A DNA stretch of 64,000 nucleotides, from contig NZ_MSLS01000014.1 in assembly GCF_001940785.1 (NCBI RefSeq), positions 27,787-91,786 of the forward strand, read 5' to 3'. The notes beneath the pieces are model-generated. The model did no database searches and was not told the origin of the DNA. It saw only the letters and a program-made list of their open reading frames with translations. The position numbers and the translations under genes are program-made. Position 1 is the first letter of the stretch; the number at the start of each line of letters is the position of its first letter. This DNA is from Bacillus sp. MRMR6 (GTDB lineage: Bacteria > Bacillota > Bacilli > Bacillales > Cytobacillaceae). Below, in pieces: positions 56,243-64,000 of this stretch.

Positions 56243-57273
56243 TTAACACCTCGATTAACTATTAACCGTCTTAGTGGTTTCTTCATTTTGCAAATTATCA
56301 TCATTAAAAATAGTTGGTTAAACCTTAAAAGTCTAAGTAAGAATTTATTAAATCTACTTAATTTATACTTCTTATATGCATATAGCAATTCCCAATCATT
56401 ATTAGTTTGTTCCACCAGCACCTTTTTTTTCTTGTAGGTTAAATCCTTATTCTTTAGAATACTTTCTATATGATATAAACCTTCATTTATTTTGTTAGTT
56501 ATTAGATAATCACTAATCTCTACCTTATATAATTCCGCAAACTCTTTTTCAGCTTTTAATAGTCTTTGGATTATTTTGTATTTGTCATTGTAGAATTTCT
56601 GTGAAAGACTAAGTTCATCTCTAATAAAATAAATGTATACGCTATTTTCTATAGTAATGATTTTTTCTGATTGTCTAAAAGCACCAAGATTAAAGACTAA
56701 ATCTTCTCCAAGTGATAAATCTAAGTCAAATTTAAGGTTGTTATCTTTTATCAATTGTAGAGAAAATAGTTTGTTCCAAAGAGCATTTATTACTCTTTTC
56801 TTTTTTAACGCTAAGTATTCAGCTGCAAAATCATTTAGTGTATAGATTTTTCCCTTAGCGAAATACTTCATTACTTTGTAATTACCGCTATTATTTTTTC
56901 TTCTTTCCTCATGTCCACCAATTACAATTTGTGCACCATTTTTCTCGGCTACTTCAACTAATATACGAGTGGAATGTGTAGGTATTATGTCATCAGAATC
57001 GATAAATCTTATATACTTGCCTTTTGAAGCTTCTATACCAATGTTTCGAGTTACTGAAACTCCTTGATTTTTATGAGTATATACCCGAACCCTATTGTCA
57101 AACGCCTTATATTTTTCACATATAAATAAACTGTTATCTTTAGACCCATCATTAATTAACAATACCTCAATATCTCTATAAGACTGGTTTAGAACACTTT
57201 CTATAGTTTTATCTAGATACTTCTCAGAGTTATATATTGGTATGATAAAACTAACTAATGCTTTAGGTCTCAT
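56239..57273 (-). CDS. GT2 family glycosyltransferase
   Basis: A 344-residue GT2 enzyme: SFIIPIYNSEKYLDKTIESV, LLINDGSKDNSLFI and metal-binding DSDD in IRFIDSDDIIP near residue 100. It overlaps the neighbours at both ends by 1-4 bp. It resembles the GT2 at 58271 and 54082 in layout, pointing to duplication within the operon. Confidence 0.87.
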   Translation of the reverse strand: MRPKALVSFIIPIYNSEKYLDKTIESVLNQSYRDIEVLLINDGSKDNSLFICEKYKAFDNRVRVYTHKNQGVSVTRNIGIEASKGKYIRFIDSDDIIPTHSTRILVEVAEKNGAQIVIGGHEERRKNNSGNYKVMKYFAKGKIYTLNDFAAEYLALKKKRVINALWNKLFSLQLIKDNNLKFDLDLSLGEDLVFNLGAFRQSEKIITIENSVYIYFIRDELSLSQKFYNDKYKIIQRLLKAEKEFAELYKVEISDYLITNKINEGLYHIESILKNKDLTYKKKKVLVEQTNNDWELLYAYKKYKLSRFNKFLLRLLRFNQLFLMMIICKMKKPLRRLIVNRGVK

Positions 57274-58274
57274 TAAAATAACTCCTTCTCCTTATTAAAA
57301 TAGGTCATTATAATTTTATTACTTATTAAAAATTTACAGATTTTATATCCAAAGAGGGAACACACCCCTAGGATCTTATAAAGATTATAGGAACCCCTTT
57401 TTTTAATCATTATTAATAGGCTATTTCTAATATTCCTCGTAAGAAGCTCACCAATATTATTAAAATCATTTTTAGGGTATTTATAACTATATTTTAATAA
57501 CTCAATAAGTAGTCCACAGCTACCATATGCATTATAAAACAGAGAGTAATTGACTAGTTCCTTATACTCTCTTTCTATAAAAGTAGAAATTTCCTTTATC
57601 GCTTCAAGATATTCAAGTTTTTTTTCATTAAAGCTATTCCGAAGAATGCTATTTGCCCTTTGTACATAATAATATTTAGGACTATCACAATATACAGTCT
57701 TATTAGCCCTTGCAAATAGTTTATATGTTGTAAAAACATCTTCAAAAATCTTTCCTTCGGGATACCTCACACCTTGGAATAGTTTCTTGCTATATAATTT
57801 ATCTACTGCATAATGATGGATTATTTTAGCTTCTAATAAAGCTTTCATTCCCTCAAAATTATTTAAAACAACTATCTTATTTGAGTTCGATACCTTAACA
57901 AATTGATTTTTGTAAACCCTTTGAACCATACAGACAGAAATATCTGCAGAAGTTTCTACCATATTACTCAATAATGTTTCATACATATCTTCAGCAATAT
58001 AATCATCACCATCAATAAATCCAATAAATTCTCCAGTCGCTGTATCTAGTCCTGCATTTCTAGCAGAACTTAGTCCGCCATTAACTTTATTAAAAATGAT
58101 AATTCTGTTATCATTTTTTGATTGATTCGTAATCTTCTGGAGGGTATTATCGGTGGATCCATCATTAACAACAATTATTTCTAAATCTTTATGGGTTTGT
58201 GCTTTTATTGATTCAAGACATTTGTCAATATAATTTTCAACATTGTAGGCAGCTACTATTACACTTATTTTCAT
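57273..58274 (-). CDS. GT2 family glycosyltransferase
   Basis: A 333-residue GT2 enzyme with SVIVAAYNVENYIDKCLESI, VVNDGSTDNTLQKI and IDGDDYIAED near residue 95. The C-terminal portion is basic and hydrophobic (NKIIMTYFNKEKEL) and may touch the membrane. Coupled to the GT2 genes on each side through overlapping stop/start codons. Confidence 0.87.
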   Translation of the reverse strand: MKISVIVAAYNVENYIDKCLESIKAQTHKDLEIIVVNDGSTDNTLQKITNQSKNDNRIIIFNKVNGGLSSARNAGLDTATGEFIGFIDGDDYIAEDMYETLLSNMVETSADISVCMVQRVYKNQFVKVSNSNKIVVLNNFEGMKALLEAKIIHHYAVDKLYSKKLFQGVRYPEGKIFEDVFTTYKLFARANKTVYCDSPKYYYVQRANSILRNSFNEKKLEYLEAIKEISTFIEREYKELVNYSLFYNAYGSCGLLIELLKYSYKYPKNDFNNIGELLTRNIRNSLLIMIKKRGSYNLYKILGVCSLFGYKICKFLISNKIIMTYFNKEKELF

Positions 58275-59290
58275 CTTAATACCCGCTTTAAGTTAAGAAT
58301 TTTTGCAGCAAACAATATGAATTTGCTATTATACGTTTTCAGAATTCTTTCTAATAATTTTGTAGTGATATCCTCAAATTCATTTCTAACTAGTACATCT
58401 CTAATATCTTTTTTTTGAAGAACTTCATTAATAATATGCAATTTCTCATCATAAGAATAATCACAATTTTTTTTGTAAAAATCCATAAAAAAAGCCATGA
58501 TATCTTTGATCAGTAATCGATCTATCATGACTTGGTTTTCTAATAAGTTTTCCCAATAAGACAATAACTCCTTTATTTCTTCAAGAAGGGCAAACCTTAA
58601 TTCAAATCGGTTTGGCCTAAACCTTGATACCAACCCTTCCCCCTTTTTTTGAGAGTAATTAACTAATGATTTACTAAGTATATTGACGTATTGGACATCC
58701 CTAACAAAGGACAAATTAAACTTTAGGTCTTCTCCTATATCCAATTCTGGTGCAAATAATATTTCGTTTGTCTTAAGATAACTGGTTAAATAGATTTTAT
58801 TCCAAGGAGCATTAATCATTTCATTTTCTATCAATGAAACAGCATAATTTCTAAAAGCTTTTTTCCTAAAAAATTGTAAGTCTTTGTTACTAGGAAGAAT
58901 ACATTTTGATGCTGAATTTTCATATTCAATGTTATAACCGAATATAATCAGTTCTGTTTGATCATTCATGCAGGATATTACACTTTCTAATGCATTCTCT
59001 ACATAATAATCATCGGCATCTAAAAATGTAGTATATTTTCCTCGTACATGTTCAATACCAACATTTCTCGCTCCGCTCACTCCAGAATTCGGAATATCGT
59101 AAACCCTTATCCGAGTATCCCTTTCCTCAAAATACCTCATGATCTCAAGGCTATTATCAGAAGATCCATCATTTACAAGCAATAACTCAAAGTTTTGGAC
59201 TGATTGTTTCCGAATACTTCTAATTGCTCGCTTAATGGTTTTTTCAGCATTGTAAACCGGTATAATAATTGAAATTAAAGGTAACTCCAT
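58271..59290 (-). CDS. GT2 family glycosyltransferase
   Basis: A 339-residue GT2 enzyme. Nucleotide site SIIIPVYNAEKTIKRAIRSI and LLVNDGSSDNSLEI; DADD metal site in TTFLDADDYYVEN near residue 93; GEDLKFNLSFV shared with the GT2s at 54082 and 56239. It begins one base into the stop of the Wzy gene and ends overlapping the next GT2. Confidence 0.87.
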   Translation of the reverse strand: MELPLISIIIPVYNAEKTIKRAIRSIRKQSVQNFELLLVNDGSSDNSLEIMRYFEERDTRIRVYDIPNSGVSGARNVGIEHVRGKYTTFLDADDYYVENALESVISCMNDQTELIIFGYNIEYENSASKCILPSNKDLQFFRKKAFRNYAVSLIENEMINAPWNKIYLTSYLKTNEILFAPELDIGEDLKFNLSFVRDVQYVNILSKSLVNYSQKKGEGLVSRFRPNRFELRFALLEEIKELLSYWENLLENQVMIDRLLIKDIMAFFMDFYKKNCDYSYDEKLHIINEVLQKKDIRDVLVRNEFEDITTKLLERILKTYNSKFILFAAKILNLKRVLR

Positions 59291-60486
59291 TACCTTTCTC
59301 CTTTACTTTTTAAACACAGAAAATAAAAAAGAATAAAGTAAAACCAAAGTGCTGTTCTCCTTAGATCATTAATTCCAAAACCATACATGACAAGCGTGAC
59401 AACCCCGCATAGAATATATATGTTTATATAGGTAGTCCTTGCCATCCTTAAGATTAATAAGAGATAAGCAATTCCCCCTATTATTCCACCTTGAGTTAAT
59501 ATTTGTAAAAGGGTATTATGTGCTTCATATCCACCAAAAACATGCGTTCCACTATATGAACCTGGGCCTAAACCAAAGATGGGCGAATGCAACCAGGCTT
59601 GAATGGCACTACTCCAAATTAATATTCTGTTTTGGCCATTTGTGTCCCCATCGAAGAAGTCTTGAACAAAACCTATTACCCTCTCATAGTTAAAGAATAA
59701 AATGATAATCATTAAACAGACTAAAGCTGTAACCATACTCAAGGACTTATTCTGTTTTTTTAACCATTCACCAGCTTTTAAGATAATAAACAACATTGCA
59801 GAAATTGCCCAAGCAGACACTAATGTAGAGGAAGTTGTCGATAGTCCAATCTTTACACTTAATATTATTCCTGCTAAGGCTAGTATTCTAAGACTGAAAC
59901 TTTTTTCTTTGTTCATAATATATAAACCAACAAAGGGTAAAGGAGCAACAAAATATGCGAATTGGTGATAGTCGTTAGCAAATGGGGAAAAGATATCAGA
60001 CCCTGCATATGTTAAGTAAAATCCGAATAATGATCTCATCCCCTGTAAATAAAGGAAATACAAAATCCCAATTACTGCTAAGCCCCAGATATAAATAAAA
60101 CGTAATAGACTATATAAATGAATGAAGCTGCTTCTCTTAAACAATAGCTCAAAGGTAAAACATAAGAATAAGATAACGATATATGCCCTATAATCAAATG
60201 TTACCGATTGCAGGGCAATACGTAGGAAAGTATTAATCGCATAACCAAACGTAATGATCGCAAGATATGCTATCCAAAAAATGGAGAAGATGTGATTTTT
60301 TATTGATACTACAATCGTCTTTTGGTCCACTATTTGAGCCACACAAAAGAACAACAATATAAGCTCTCCTAGTCCATACATCCCGAACCTTAGGGATGTG
60401 AAACTAAAAAACAGGATCATTAATAATATCAGGATATTTTGGAAACTAAACGTTATATACTTCTCGTGACTAAAGATTTTTTCCAT
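59290..60486 (-). CDS. Wzy-like polysaccharide polymerase / O-antigen ligase family
   Basis: A 398-residue membrane protein with about ten transmembrane helices and a large external loop, of the O-antigen ligase/polymerase family. The loop signature GLGPGSYSGTHVFGGYEAHNTLLQ is near residue 310. It would polymerise the repeat units that Wzx flips. It starts at ATG 60486 with a modest AAGGTG site. Confidence 0.84.
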   Translation of the reverse strand: MEKIFSHEKYITFSFQNILILLMILFFSFTSLRFGMYGLGELILLFFCVAQIVDQKTIVVSIKNHIFSIFWIAYLAIITFGYAINTFLRIALQSVTFDYRAYIVILFLCFTFELLFKRSSFIHLYSLLRFIYIWGLAVIGILYFLYLQGMRSLFGFYLTYAGSDIFSPFANDYHQFAYFVAPLPFVGLYIMNKEKSFSLRILALAGIILSVKIGLSTTSSTLVSAWAISAMLFIILKAGEWLKKQNKSLSMVTALVCLMIIILFFNYERVIGFVQDFFDGDTNGQNRILIWSSAIQAWLHSPIFGLGPGSYSGTHVFGGYEAHNTLLQILTQGGIIGGIAYLLLILRMARTTYINIYILCGVVTLVMYGFGINDLRRTALWFYFILFYFLCLKSKGER

Positions 60487-60529
60487 GCGAGCACCTTTTT
60501 TTTAGGATTTTTTAGTCTTGCTGGTACAC

Positions 60530-61648
60530 CTATATATAGACACCTGCTAAGCTATCAACTACTTTGTTCACTTCATATTCTTTTATAATCTCGAATGCAT
60601 TTGAACCCATTGTTTCACGTAAGCTCTTGTCTTTAAGCAGTTTTTCAATTTTTTCTGCAGTTTCTTTTGAATCATTAATGTTTACTAGGTAACCACTTAC
60701 CCCATCCTCAACGAGGTCTCTAATTCCTCTTATATTAGTACCAATAACAGGCTTTTTGCATGCCATTAATTCCATAATATTTCTTGGAAGTCCCTCCCTA
60801 TAGGACATTAATATCCCTATATCACTAGCGGTGATTAACTCATTAATATCTCCCCTAGGTCCAAGCAGTTTTATATTTTCATCTAACCTCTTCATGGTAA
60901 TGACCCTTTGGATTTCATTAAGAAGAGGCCCGTCTCCAGCACAAATAACCTTAACATCTATACCCTTGTCCTTGAGAATTTGGATAGCATCAATCATTTG
61001 AAGGTGATTCTTATTTTTATTTACTTCAGCAATCATAATAATTACAAAATCATCTTCTCTTAAGTTCAGCTTCCGTCTTGTCTCTTCCTTGCTAAATAAA
61101 TTGAGATTATAGGAAGAAAAGTCTACTCCAACTCCATTTATCTTGTGAGTTTTCTTCACCTTTAATTTTTGTGCTCTCTCATAATCCTCATAGTTCATGG
61201 TAATGATCGTATCAGTAAAATGGGCCATGATTTTTTCTATCGGATAATATATACCCCAATTGAGAATGGGGGCACCGCTATAAAAGTGAAAACCATGTAC
61301 TGTATATACCGTTTTTAATTCTTCAAATCTAGTTTTTAATAACCTTCCATATAAAGCGGCTATTGGTGTATGGACATGAACAATATCATACTGGTGATCC
61401 TTTTGAATTTTAATTAACCCTAAAAATGCTTTTAGGTTACCAGGATGCAGCGGATTTCTAGTAAAGGGAACATGAAAAAACCTAACTCCCAGGGCAGTTA
61501 GGTTCTTATCAATATCTTCATCAATATAGCATGCACAATCAACTCGGTTTCCTTCATTGATGAGCTTCTCTATATGTGGGACTAAAAAAGCATTTATCGT
61601 TCTACTTAAAGTTGTTATAAAAAGTATTTTTTTCAATTTATTCACCAT
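60530..61648 (-). CDS. GT4 family glycosyltransferase (EpsD-like)
   Basis: A 372-residue GT-B enzyme resembling B. subtilis EpsD: KKILFITTLSRTINAFLVPHIEKL, IVHVHTPIAALYGRL, TVHGFHFYSGAPILNW and the donor-site MSYREGLPRNIMELMACKKPVIG. Start is ambiguous: ATG 61648, or TTG four codons in, which stands behind GGTGA. It is the first glycosyltransferase of the operon and probably adds the second sugar after the bacillosamine-type primer. Confidence 0.87.
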   Translation of the reverse strand: MVNKLKKILFITTLSRTINAFLVPHIEKLINEGNRVDCACYIDEDIDKNLTALGVRFFHVPFTRNPLHPGNLKAFLGLIKIQKDHQYDIVHVHTPIAALYGRLLKTRFEELKTVYTVHGFHFYSGAPILNWGIYYPIEKIMAHFTDTIITMNYEDYERAQKLKVKKTHKINGVGVDFSSYNLNLFSKEETRRKLNLREDDFVIIMIAEVNKNKNHLQMIDAIQILKDKGIDVKVICAGDGPLLNEIQRVITMKRLDENIKLLGPRGDINELITASDIGILMSYREGLPRNIMELMACKKPVIGTNIRGIRDLVEDGVSGYLVNINDSKETAEKIEKLLKDKSLRETMGSNAFEIIKEYEVNKVVDSLAGVYI

Positions 61649-61683
61649 CTTTATTAGGTGTATTATTTAATTTGACTAACTCC

Positions 61684-61900
61684 TTATTTATTTACTTTGA
61701 CCTTGTTGTTCTCAGCAACCTTTGATAGGTAGTCACATAGTTCATTCTTCAAATCATTTCGTTGAAGTGCAAACTCAATCATCGTTTTAATATAGCCCAT
61801 TTTTTCGCCAACATCGTAGCGTACACCTTCAAAATCATAGGAAACCTTGTTCCTAAACCAGCTGCTGGAATAATTGAATAATTGCCTTTTTAACCTTCAT
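61684..61900 (-). pseudogene. galU: galU remnant (UTP-glucose-1-phosphate uridylyltransferase), internally deleted
   Basis: From ATG 61900 the frame starts MKVKKAII, then a tandem 8-bp duplication (CAATTATT twice) shifts it; after correction it reads PAAGLGTRF, the GalU nucleotide-binding loop. Directly behind comes the C-terminal part, YDFEGVRYDVGEKMGY and IEFALQRNDLKNEL, to a TAA at 61684. About 220 central codons are missing. The fragment cannot encode an active enzyme. It lies between the epsC-like gene and the GT4, where an intact gtaB/galU paralog probably once stood. Confidence 0.88.
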
Positions 61901-61911
61901 GTTTTACGCCC

Positions 61912-63738
61912 CTATATTGAAATTGGTAATAACTCTTTAGATTTTGCTTTACAGTTGGCAATCATAAGTAAATTATTTCTGAGCTCCATTTTATCCATTT
62001 TCAAAAATGACTCTATTAACCTTTCTATATCAGCAATATACAGCTCAGATGTTTTCCCAATGTAAATCTTAGGATAAATTTGCTGTTCATGGACTTCATC
62101 CGCTTTTAGAAGCTCCTCAAACAATTTCTCTCCTGCTCTCATTCCGGTAAATTCTATTCCAATTTCCTCTAGAGAGTTTCCTGATAGTTTAATTAGATTC
62201 TTTGCTAAATCCACTATTTTTACCGGGTCACCCATATCTAAAACAAAAATTTCTCCACCCTTGGCTAGAGAACCTGCCTGAATTACTAGTCTTGATGCCT
62301 CAGGTATTGTCATGAAATATCGAACCATATCTGGATGAGTAACCGTTACTGGTCCCCCATTTTTTATTTGTTTTTTAAATAAAGGAATTACACTGCCGCG
62401 GCTCCCGAGTACATTTCCAAATCGAACTGCCACAAATTTTGTTTGGCTTTTCTTATCCAAATCCTGAATAATCATTTCAGCTAAACGTTTCGTTGCTCCC
62501 ATCACACTCGTAGGATTTACCGCCTTATCAGTAGAAATCATCACAAAGGTTTTTACTCCATTCCAGCTTGCGGCCCTGGCAGCATTCATCGTTCCCATAA
62601 TATTATTCTTTACTGCTTCCTCTGGATTTCGTTCCATTAGCGGTACATGCTTGTGTGCTGCCGCATGATAAACAACATCAGGACGATACAAACCCATAAT
62701 CATATTCATTTTATCTATATCCTGCACATCGGCTATTTCTGTATAAAATTCAATTTTACTCCCTTTATAGTTCTCAGCTAATTCCATTTCAATAGAATAA
62801 ATACTATTTTCGCCATGTCCTACTAAGACAAGTCTTTTCGGTGTAAATGACGCCACTTGGCGACAAATTTCAGATCCGATTGATCCGCCAGCACCCGTAA
62901 CTAAGACTGTTTGATCTGTTAAATATTCCGAAATACTATCAATATCAAGTCTAATGGGTTCTCTACCTAATAAATCCTCTACTTGTACATCTCGAAATTG
63001 ATTGACAGACACTTTTCCAGTAACTAAGTCTTCTATCATTGGTAAAATTTGCGTCTTGGCACTTGTTTTTGCACATTCTCTAAAGATTGTATTTAATTCT
63101 TTTTTCCTTAAAGAAGGAATTGCGATTACAATATTATCAACATTGAATCTTTTTACGATTGATTCAATGCAACTTACTCCGCCCACTACGGGAATCCCCA
63201 TAATATCCAGCCCTTGTTTTTTGTTATCATCATCAATAAACCCAATTGGTAATAGACCAGATTCATGACTCTTCATTAGTTGTCGTGCAACCATAGTACC
63301 TGCAGAACCAGCACCTACTATTAATGTTTTATTCGTATCCATTCCTTTATTAAAAAGTGAATCTCGGTAAACCCTCCAAAAAAACCGTGATCCGCCAATT
63401 AATAAAATATGGAGAAGCCATGTAACCCCTAATAATCTAAAGAATATGTCTGTTAATATAAGTTGTTGAAATATCCCCGAAACAGTAATTGAAGAGGTGA
63501 CAACTTTAAAAATAATTAATAATTCACCGATACTCGCATATTCCCATGCTTTCTTATATAATTTGAGCTTAAAGGAAAATAGATGATGACTTAATAATAT
63601 GGATATGGATGTAATAATTATTGGTAAAGTAATAACATTTACTGTAGCATTAACTAGAAAACTACTAAAATATACAGCTAATATTACGAAACATGAATCC
63701 ACAAAAATAAAAAAAGATATCCTTTGTTTATAAGTCAT
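61912..63738 (-). CDS. epsC: UDP-sugar 4,6-dehydratase, membrane type (EpsC/CapD/PglF-like)
   Basis: A 608-residue protein with four N-terminal transmembrane helices, a first Rossmann-like domain (LIVGAGSAGTMVARQL near residue 140) and a C-terminal SDR domain: TGAGGSIGSEICRQ near residue 283 and STDKAVNPTSVMGATKR near residue 400, where Met/Lys replace the classical Tyr-xxx-Lys spacing in this family. It turns UDP-GlcNAc into the 4-keto-6-deoxy sugar used by EpsN. It starts at ATG 63738 behind AAAGGATAG. It is first in the EPS operon inside this window. Confidence 0.93.
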   Translation of the reverse strand: MTYKQRISFFIFVDSCFVILAVYFSSFLVNATVNVITLPIIITSISILLSHHLFSFKLKLYKKAWEYASIGELLIIFKVVTSSITVSGIFQQLILTDIFFRLLGVTWLLHILLIGGSRFFWRVYRDSLFNKGMDTNKTLIVGAGSAGTMVARQLMKSHESGLLPIGFIDDDNKKQGLDIMGIPVVGGVSCIESIVKRFNVDNIVIAIPSLRKKELNTIFRECAKTSAKTQILPMIEDLVTGKVSVNQFRDVQVEDLLGREPIRLDIDSISEYLTDQTVLVTGAGGSIGSEICRQVASFTPKRLVLVGHGENSIYSIEMELAENYKGSKIEFYTEIADVQDIDKMNMIMGLYRPDVVYHAAAHKHVPLMERNPEEAVKNNIMGTMNAARAASWNGVKTFVMISTDKAVNPTSVMGATKRLAEMIIQDLDKKSQTKFVAVRFGNVLGSRGSVIPLFKKQIKNGGPVTVTHPDMVRYFMTIPEASRLVIQAGSLAKGGEIFVLDMGDPVKIVDLAKNLIKLSGNSLEEIGIEFTGMRAGEKLFEELLKADEVHEQQIYPKIYIGKTSELYIADIERLIESFLKMDKMELRNNLLMIANCKAKSKELLPISI

Positions 63739-63827
63739 ATACTCTATCCTTTCTACTTTAAAAAGATTGGAAAACTTACATTGATCGATCCATTATTTAT
63801 TACTCTTCCCCTCCACACTTTTATTTA

Positions 63828-63883
63828 ATTAAAATTTCTCCTGAGCAGGTCTTTTAAAAGACCTGCTCAGGAGAAATTTTAAT
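63828..63883. terminator. Perfect 56-bp palindrome, probable bidirectional terminator
   Basis: ATT plus AAAATTTCTCCTGAGCAGGT and so on forms a perfect inverted repeat centred between 63855 and 63856, with no spacer bases. The core is CCTGAGCAGG... / ...CCTGCTCAGG and the ends are AT-rich. It lies about 60 bp after a minus-strand frame that enters from the right, so it likely terminates that gene upstream of epsC. Confidence 0.75.
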
Positions 63884-63944
63884 AATTAGGGCATTCAACC
63901 CCACCTCACATCATACTTTCGACGACCTGCGTCTAAGGTTTATT

Positions 63945-64000
63945 TCAACCCACAGCATAACCGAGTGCCTTCATTGATATTGGTAAGAAGACATCACCAC
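63945..64000 (-). CDS. C-terminal end of an unidentified gene entering from the right
   Basis: Minus-strand frame reading GDVFLPISMKALGYAVG then TGA at 63945-63947. Only 18 codons are in the window and I cannot name the family. The palindrome 60 bp further on would be its terminator. The 63739-63944 gap otherwise contains nothing I can support. Confidence 0.3.
   Translation of the reverse strand, partial: GDVFLPISMKALGYAVG

Overview
The window comes from a low-GC Gram-positive bacterium of the Bacillaceae, related to Bacillus/Neobacillus. The evidence is a Bacillus-type arabinose operon under a GntR/LacI hybrid AraR, strong AGGAGG-like ribosome binding sites with frequent TTG and GTG starts, a lipoprotein sugar-binding subunit, an Eps-type exopolysaccharide locus, and a paeninodin-type lasso peptide cluster. 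No rRNA, tRNA, CRISPR array or insertion sequence was seen.

Region 1 (1-24.4 kb, almost all minus strand) is an arabinan/arabinose utilisation island. The AraNPQ importer is followed by a membrane-anchored GH43 endo-arabinanase, a GH127 beta-L-arabinofuranosidase, araD, araA, transketolase, two GH51 alpha-L-arabinofuranosidases (Abf2 and AbfA types), AraM, two tandem GH43 enzymes, a MATE exporter and the start of an intracellular GH43 endo-arabinanase. AraR is divergent on the plus strand, next to a GH27 enzyme. AraR-operator-like sites lie before araN/araR, araD and araA. Ribulokinase (araB) is absent from the window. A short ulaG remnant sits at the left edge.

Region 2 (24.4-27.5 kb) is ordinary chromosome: a DUF624 membrane protein, an aldo/keto reductase, a beta-propeller 6-phosphogluconolactonase and a 46-aa membrane-anchored peptide.

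Region 3 (27.5-49.3 kb, all minus strand) is the most unusual part. A paeninodin-like lasso peptide system has two separate precursor-cyclase pairs (35606-37728 and 39015-41101) and one shared set of B1 (RRE), B2 peptidase, C-terminal Ser kinase and ABC exporter. Two carrier-protein modules flank it. One is ACP, ATP-grasp ligase, PLP decarboxylase, LbH acyltransferase and GT14 glycosyltransferase, recalling the butirosin side-chain pathway. The other is KASIII, ACP, SDR reductase and AMP-ligase. A membrane-anchored beta-helix protein, a nucleotidyltransferase and a metallophosphoesterase are interleaved. A palindromic motif occurs before both the first lasso cyclase and the GT14 operon, hinting at common control.

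Region 4 (49.3-64 kb, minus strand, visibly AT-richer in the glycosyltransferases) is an exopolysaccharide operon of EpsC/EpsL/EpsN type: dehydratase, EpsD-like GT4, Wzy, four GT2 and one more GT4 enzymes, Wzx, GalE, initiating sugar transferase and aminotransferase. Two nucleotide-sugar genes are damaged: galE has an in-frame stop at the third Rossmann glycine, and galU survives only as an internally deleted remnant. The PglD/EpsM acetyltransferase expected for bacillosamine synthesis is not next to EpsN/EpsL; the only candidate is the NeuD/PglD-like gene at 27566-28189, beyond the lasso cluster.
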